This document shows positions 6,114 through 7,865 of a stretch of DNA of 7,865 nucleotides, in pieces. This DNA is from Euryarchaeota archaeon UBA287 (GTDB lineage Archaea > Thermoplasmatota > UBA186 > UBA287): NCBI GenBank assembly GCA_002495235.1, contig DAEG01000089.1:1-7865 (forward strand). The letters are read 5' to 3'. A program made the translations under genes and the position numbers. The notes under the pieces were generated by a model, which saw only the letters and a program-made list of their open reading frames with translations, was not told the origin of the DNA and made no database searches. Positions within the stretch are counted from its first letter, which is position 1. Each line of letters begins with the position of its first letter.

Positions 6114-6989
6114 ATGAAACCGATGCTGAGGACGGCGGCGCTGTTCGCCCTTTTATTCGGGCTTTTTGCCCTTATAGGGTACGCCATAGGTGGAGGAAGC
6201 GTAGTAACGCTCGGTGTTTTCCTGTTTCTTGCAGGGATAATGAACCTCGTGGTGTATCTCTATTCAGACAGGATAGTCCTAGCCAATTACAGAGCAAAGA
6301 TCATAAGCGAGGCAGAGAATCCGAGGCTCTTTAGGATAGTCGCAAGGGTCGCGAGCGACTCAGGTATACCGATGCCCAGAGTAGCCATAGTGCCGATGAA
6401 CGTGCCAAACGCGTTTGCCACCGGCAGAAACAAGAGCAGGGCAGTGGTCTGCGTCACAAAGCCGTTGCTGGATAATCTGGATGATGATGAGATAGAGGGT
6501 GTCATAGCCCACGAGATGGCTCACATAAGGGACAGGGACACTCTGGTCATGACCATAGCGGCCACGGTCGCCGGAGCCATAGCGATCTTTGTGAGGATGG
6601 CCTACTGGAATGTTTTGTTTGGTGGAAGGGACAGAAGGAACGATGGAAGCGCCATCATCGTTGTAATCGCGGCTATAACCGCGCCCATCGCCGCGGCCAT
6701 GATCCAGATGGCCATCTCAAGAACTAGGGAATTCAAGGCCGACAGGGAAGGAGCTCTGGCCACAGGAAAGCCGTGGGCTCTAGCCAGTGCCCTGAAGAAG
6801 CTCGAGCTTGCAAACGGCAGGACACAGATCAAAAACGGAAACCCGGCCTCCGCTTCATTGTTTATCGTCAATCCCTTCAAGGGCAGCGCTCTGGTGAAGC
6901 TCTTTTCCACCCATCCACCGACAGAGGAGAGGATCCAGAGGCTCAACGAGCTCTCAGAGACCATGGGCGGGCCAGCCGTTCGCCTTTGA
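6114..6989 (+). CDS. htpX: Membrane zinc metalloprotease HtpX (M48B family)
   Basis: HtpX is a membrane-embedded zinc endopeptidase whose active site faces the cytosol. In bacteria it takes part in membrane-protein quality control under heat or envelope stress; the archaeal role is inferred. The protein has 291 residues, normal for the family. Two N-terminal membrane helices (about 5-26 and 29-50) are followed by the zinc site HEMAH (133-137, in VIAHEMAHIRDRDTL), further hydrophobic segments (about 145-168 and 178-202), and SRTREFKADREGA (202-214), where Glu206 should be the third zinc ligand. The C-terminal LFSTHPPTEERIQRL (263-277) is also a family signature. The start ATG 6114 places the first membrane helix correctly and fits the leaderless promoter. 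The stop TGA (6987-6989) lies two bases from the stop of the convergent transporter gene. Confidence 0.96.
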   Translation: MKPMLRTAALFALLFGLFALIGYAIGGGSVVTLGVFLFLAGIMNLVVYLYSDRIVLANYRAKIISEAENPRLFRIVARVASDSGIPMPRVAIVPMNVPNAFATGRNKSRAVVCVTKPLLDNLDDDEIEGVIAHEMAHIRDRDTLVMTIAATVAGAIAIFVRMAYWNVLFGGRDRRNDGSAIIVVIAAITAPIAAAMIQMAISRTREFKADREGALATGKPWALASALKKLELANGRTQIKNGNPASASLFIVNPFKGSALVKLFSTHPPTEERIQRLNELSETMGGPAVRL

Positions 6990-6991
6990 GT

Positions 6992-7865
6992 CTACCTGTA
7001 GGGATCTGCACGTCGGTGCATCCAGCCTACGGCAAAGGGCAACAGAACTCCAAGGATCAGTGCTATCGCTAGCATCAGCCCTATGAAACGGGCAAGCCCC
7101 ATCGTGAGTATCAGCACCGGGGTCATGGCGGTCACAAAGCCGCCACCGAAGAAGGGCTGATATATCAGCTGCTTGAAGGCGAACGTCTCTGAAGCATCGG
7201 TCTCAAAGTGAGGATCAACCACCCGCAGTAGCATTATGCCCATGGCTGTGACTCCCGTCTCCATGCCAAACTCCACTATCGCTTTCTCGAACCATGAGTT
7301 TGAGAGCATCCTCGGCGCTATGAACCAGGTCACCGCCACTATGTACAGTATCCCGGAGGCCATCAGGATGAGAAAAGGGCCGGCATACTCTATGACGACC
7401 GGTATGCTTATGCTTGAAATGGCGCTCACCACAAGAAATTCGAGGGCAAGTCCCTGGAGCCTCTCGACCGTGCCCCTGTCTATGAGGTTTGCCGTGTTAG
7501 TTTTTCTCATGATCAACTGCACAGAAAGCCCTCCGAGCATGCACAGAGGGAACGCCGGCACAGAGTCCAGAGCTATTGTTATCATGTCATTTCCGAGGCT
7601 TGTTCCCAGGAACGCGCCCATTCTTGAAAGAAAAGAGTCCATGAGATAACCCAGGAATATCCCGATGAATATTATAGCCAGATGAAACGCCATGGGTTCT
7701 ATGGATTCACACGCCACTGTTGCGCTGGAGATGGGATATCTCTTGTCCGGTGGTATTATGCCTATCCTTATCTCTTCAGGCAGTTCCTGTGGTTTTTCCA
7801 GAACTCTGGTGTATCCCCTGCTCGCGGCCAGATTTATGAGCGCTATGCCAACTATGGTGGAGGTT
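6992..7865 (-). CDS. Sodium:glutamate symporter, GltS (ESS) family (5' end cut by window)
   Basis: This is the C-terminal 290 residues of a polytopic membrane protein; the frame is open to the right edge, so the start is outside. Several hydrophobic segments are visible, for example about 61-77, 103-119, 140-158, 162-182, 241-257 and 259-282, counting from the window edge. The stretch VEFGMETGVTAMGIMLLRVV (197-216), followed by DPHFET, resembles the second Gly-rich re-entrant region of GltS-like carriers, which take up glutamate or a related acid with Na+. The classical GltS ending as I recall it from the bacterial protein is not obvious, so the protein may be a divergent branch with another substrate. 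A GTG at 7717 could start a shorter protein, but the frame upstream reads as sensible protein sequence without a stop, so I treat it as internal. The gene converges on htpX with two bases between the stops. The promoter is not in view. Confidence 0.72.
   Translation of the reverse strand, partial: TSTIVGIALINLAASRGYTRVLEKPQELPEEIRIGIIPPDKRYPISSATVACESIEPMAFHLAIIFIGIFLGYLMDSFLSRMGAFLGTSLGNDMITIALDSVPAFPLCMLGGLSVQLIMRKTNTANLIDRGTVERLQGLALEFLVVSAISSISIPVVIEYAGPFLILMASGILYIVAVTWFIAPRMLSNSWFEKAIVEFGMETGVTAMGIMLLRVVDPHFETDASETFAFKQLIYQPFFGGGFVTAMTPVLILTMGLARFIGLMLAIALILGVLLPFAVGWMHRRADPYR

Noticed and set aside
7002..7023. Hairpin TGCAC-GTCG-GTGCA just past htpX as a terminator
   Set aside because: The stem is short, no T tract follows, and it lies inside the coding end of the convergent transporter, where codons explain it.
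7588..7717. GTG at 7717 as the true start of the GltS-type gene
   Set aside because: The frame continues upstream without a stop to the window edge as plausible protein sequence, and a start here would leave only 241 residues, much shorter than the family.
1..7865. CRISPR array, tRNA/rRNA gene, insertion sequence or defence system
   Set aside because: No regularly spaced repeats, cloverleaf-like stretch, transposase or known defence motif was seen, and the coding genes fill nearly the whole window.

Overview
The window looks like a piece of an archaeal chromosome carrying ordinary core genes plus membrane transporters. The archaeal call rests on an archaeal-type phenylalanyl-tRNA synthetase beta chain, a 50-residue ribosomal protein L40e, a membrane-anchored LonB protease, a DUF211 protein, and archaeal TATA boxes about 24-27 bases ahead of several start codons. 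Arginine is mostly AGG/AGA and isoleucine is often ATA. A euryarchaeal lineage, perhaps Thermoplasmatota (for example a relative of Methanomassiliicoccales), is my guess; the sequence does not prove it. I see no mobile element, CRISPR array, tRNA, rRNA or defence module.

Layout. Positions 1-3448 are read leftward (minus strand). In order of transcription they are a DUF211 gene (3448-3164), lonB (3121-1205), the small L40e gene (1181-1029) and pheT (1029 to beyond the left edge, 343 residues visible). L40e and pheT share one base (TGATG), so they are probably translationally coupled. A divergent control region (3449-3663) follows. Positions 3664-6989 are read rightward: an NhaC-family Na+/H+ antiporter, a protein made only of four CBS domains, and the membrane metalloprotease HtpX. 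A GltS-type sodium:glutamate symporter gene converges from the right edge and ends two bases from the end of htpX; it is cut by the window.

How the genes may fit together. LonB and HtpX are two membrane-anchored, cytosol-facing proteases that remove damaged or misfolded membrane proteins in the families where they have been studied. NhaC moves Na+ and H+, GltS uses the Na+ gradient for uptake, and the CBS protein could sense adenine nucleotides. A shared theme of membrane and ion homeostasis is inference from proximity. L40e and pheT are plain translation genes.

Regulatory reading. Three genes (L40e, nhaC, htpX) have a TATA-like box so close to the ATG that their mRNAs should be leaderless or nearly so, and for two of them the box contains the stop codon of the preceding gene. 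lonB and DUF211 instead carry Shine-Dalgarno sequences. I found no convincing new multi-gene system. The best leads are the leaderless-promoter pattern, the alternating intact and degenerate nucleotide motifs in the CBS protein, and the small inverted repeats in two promoters.
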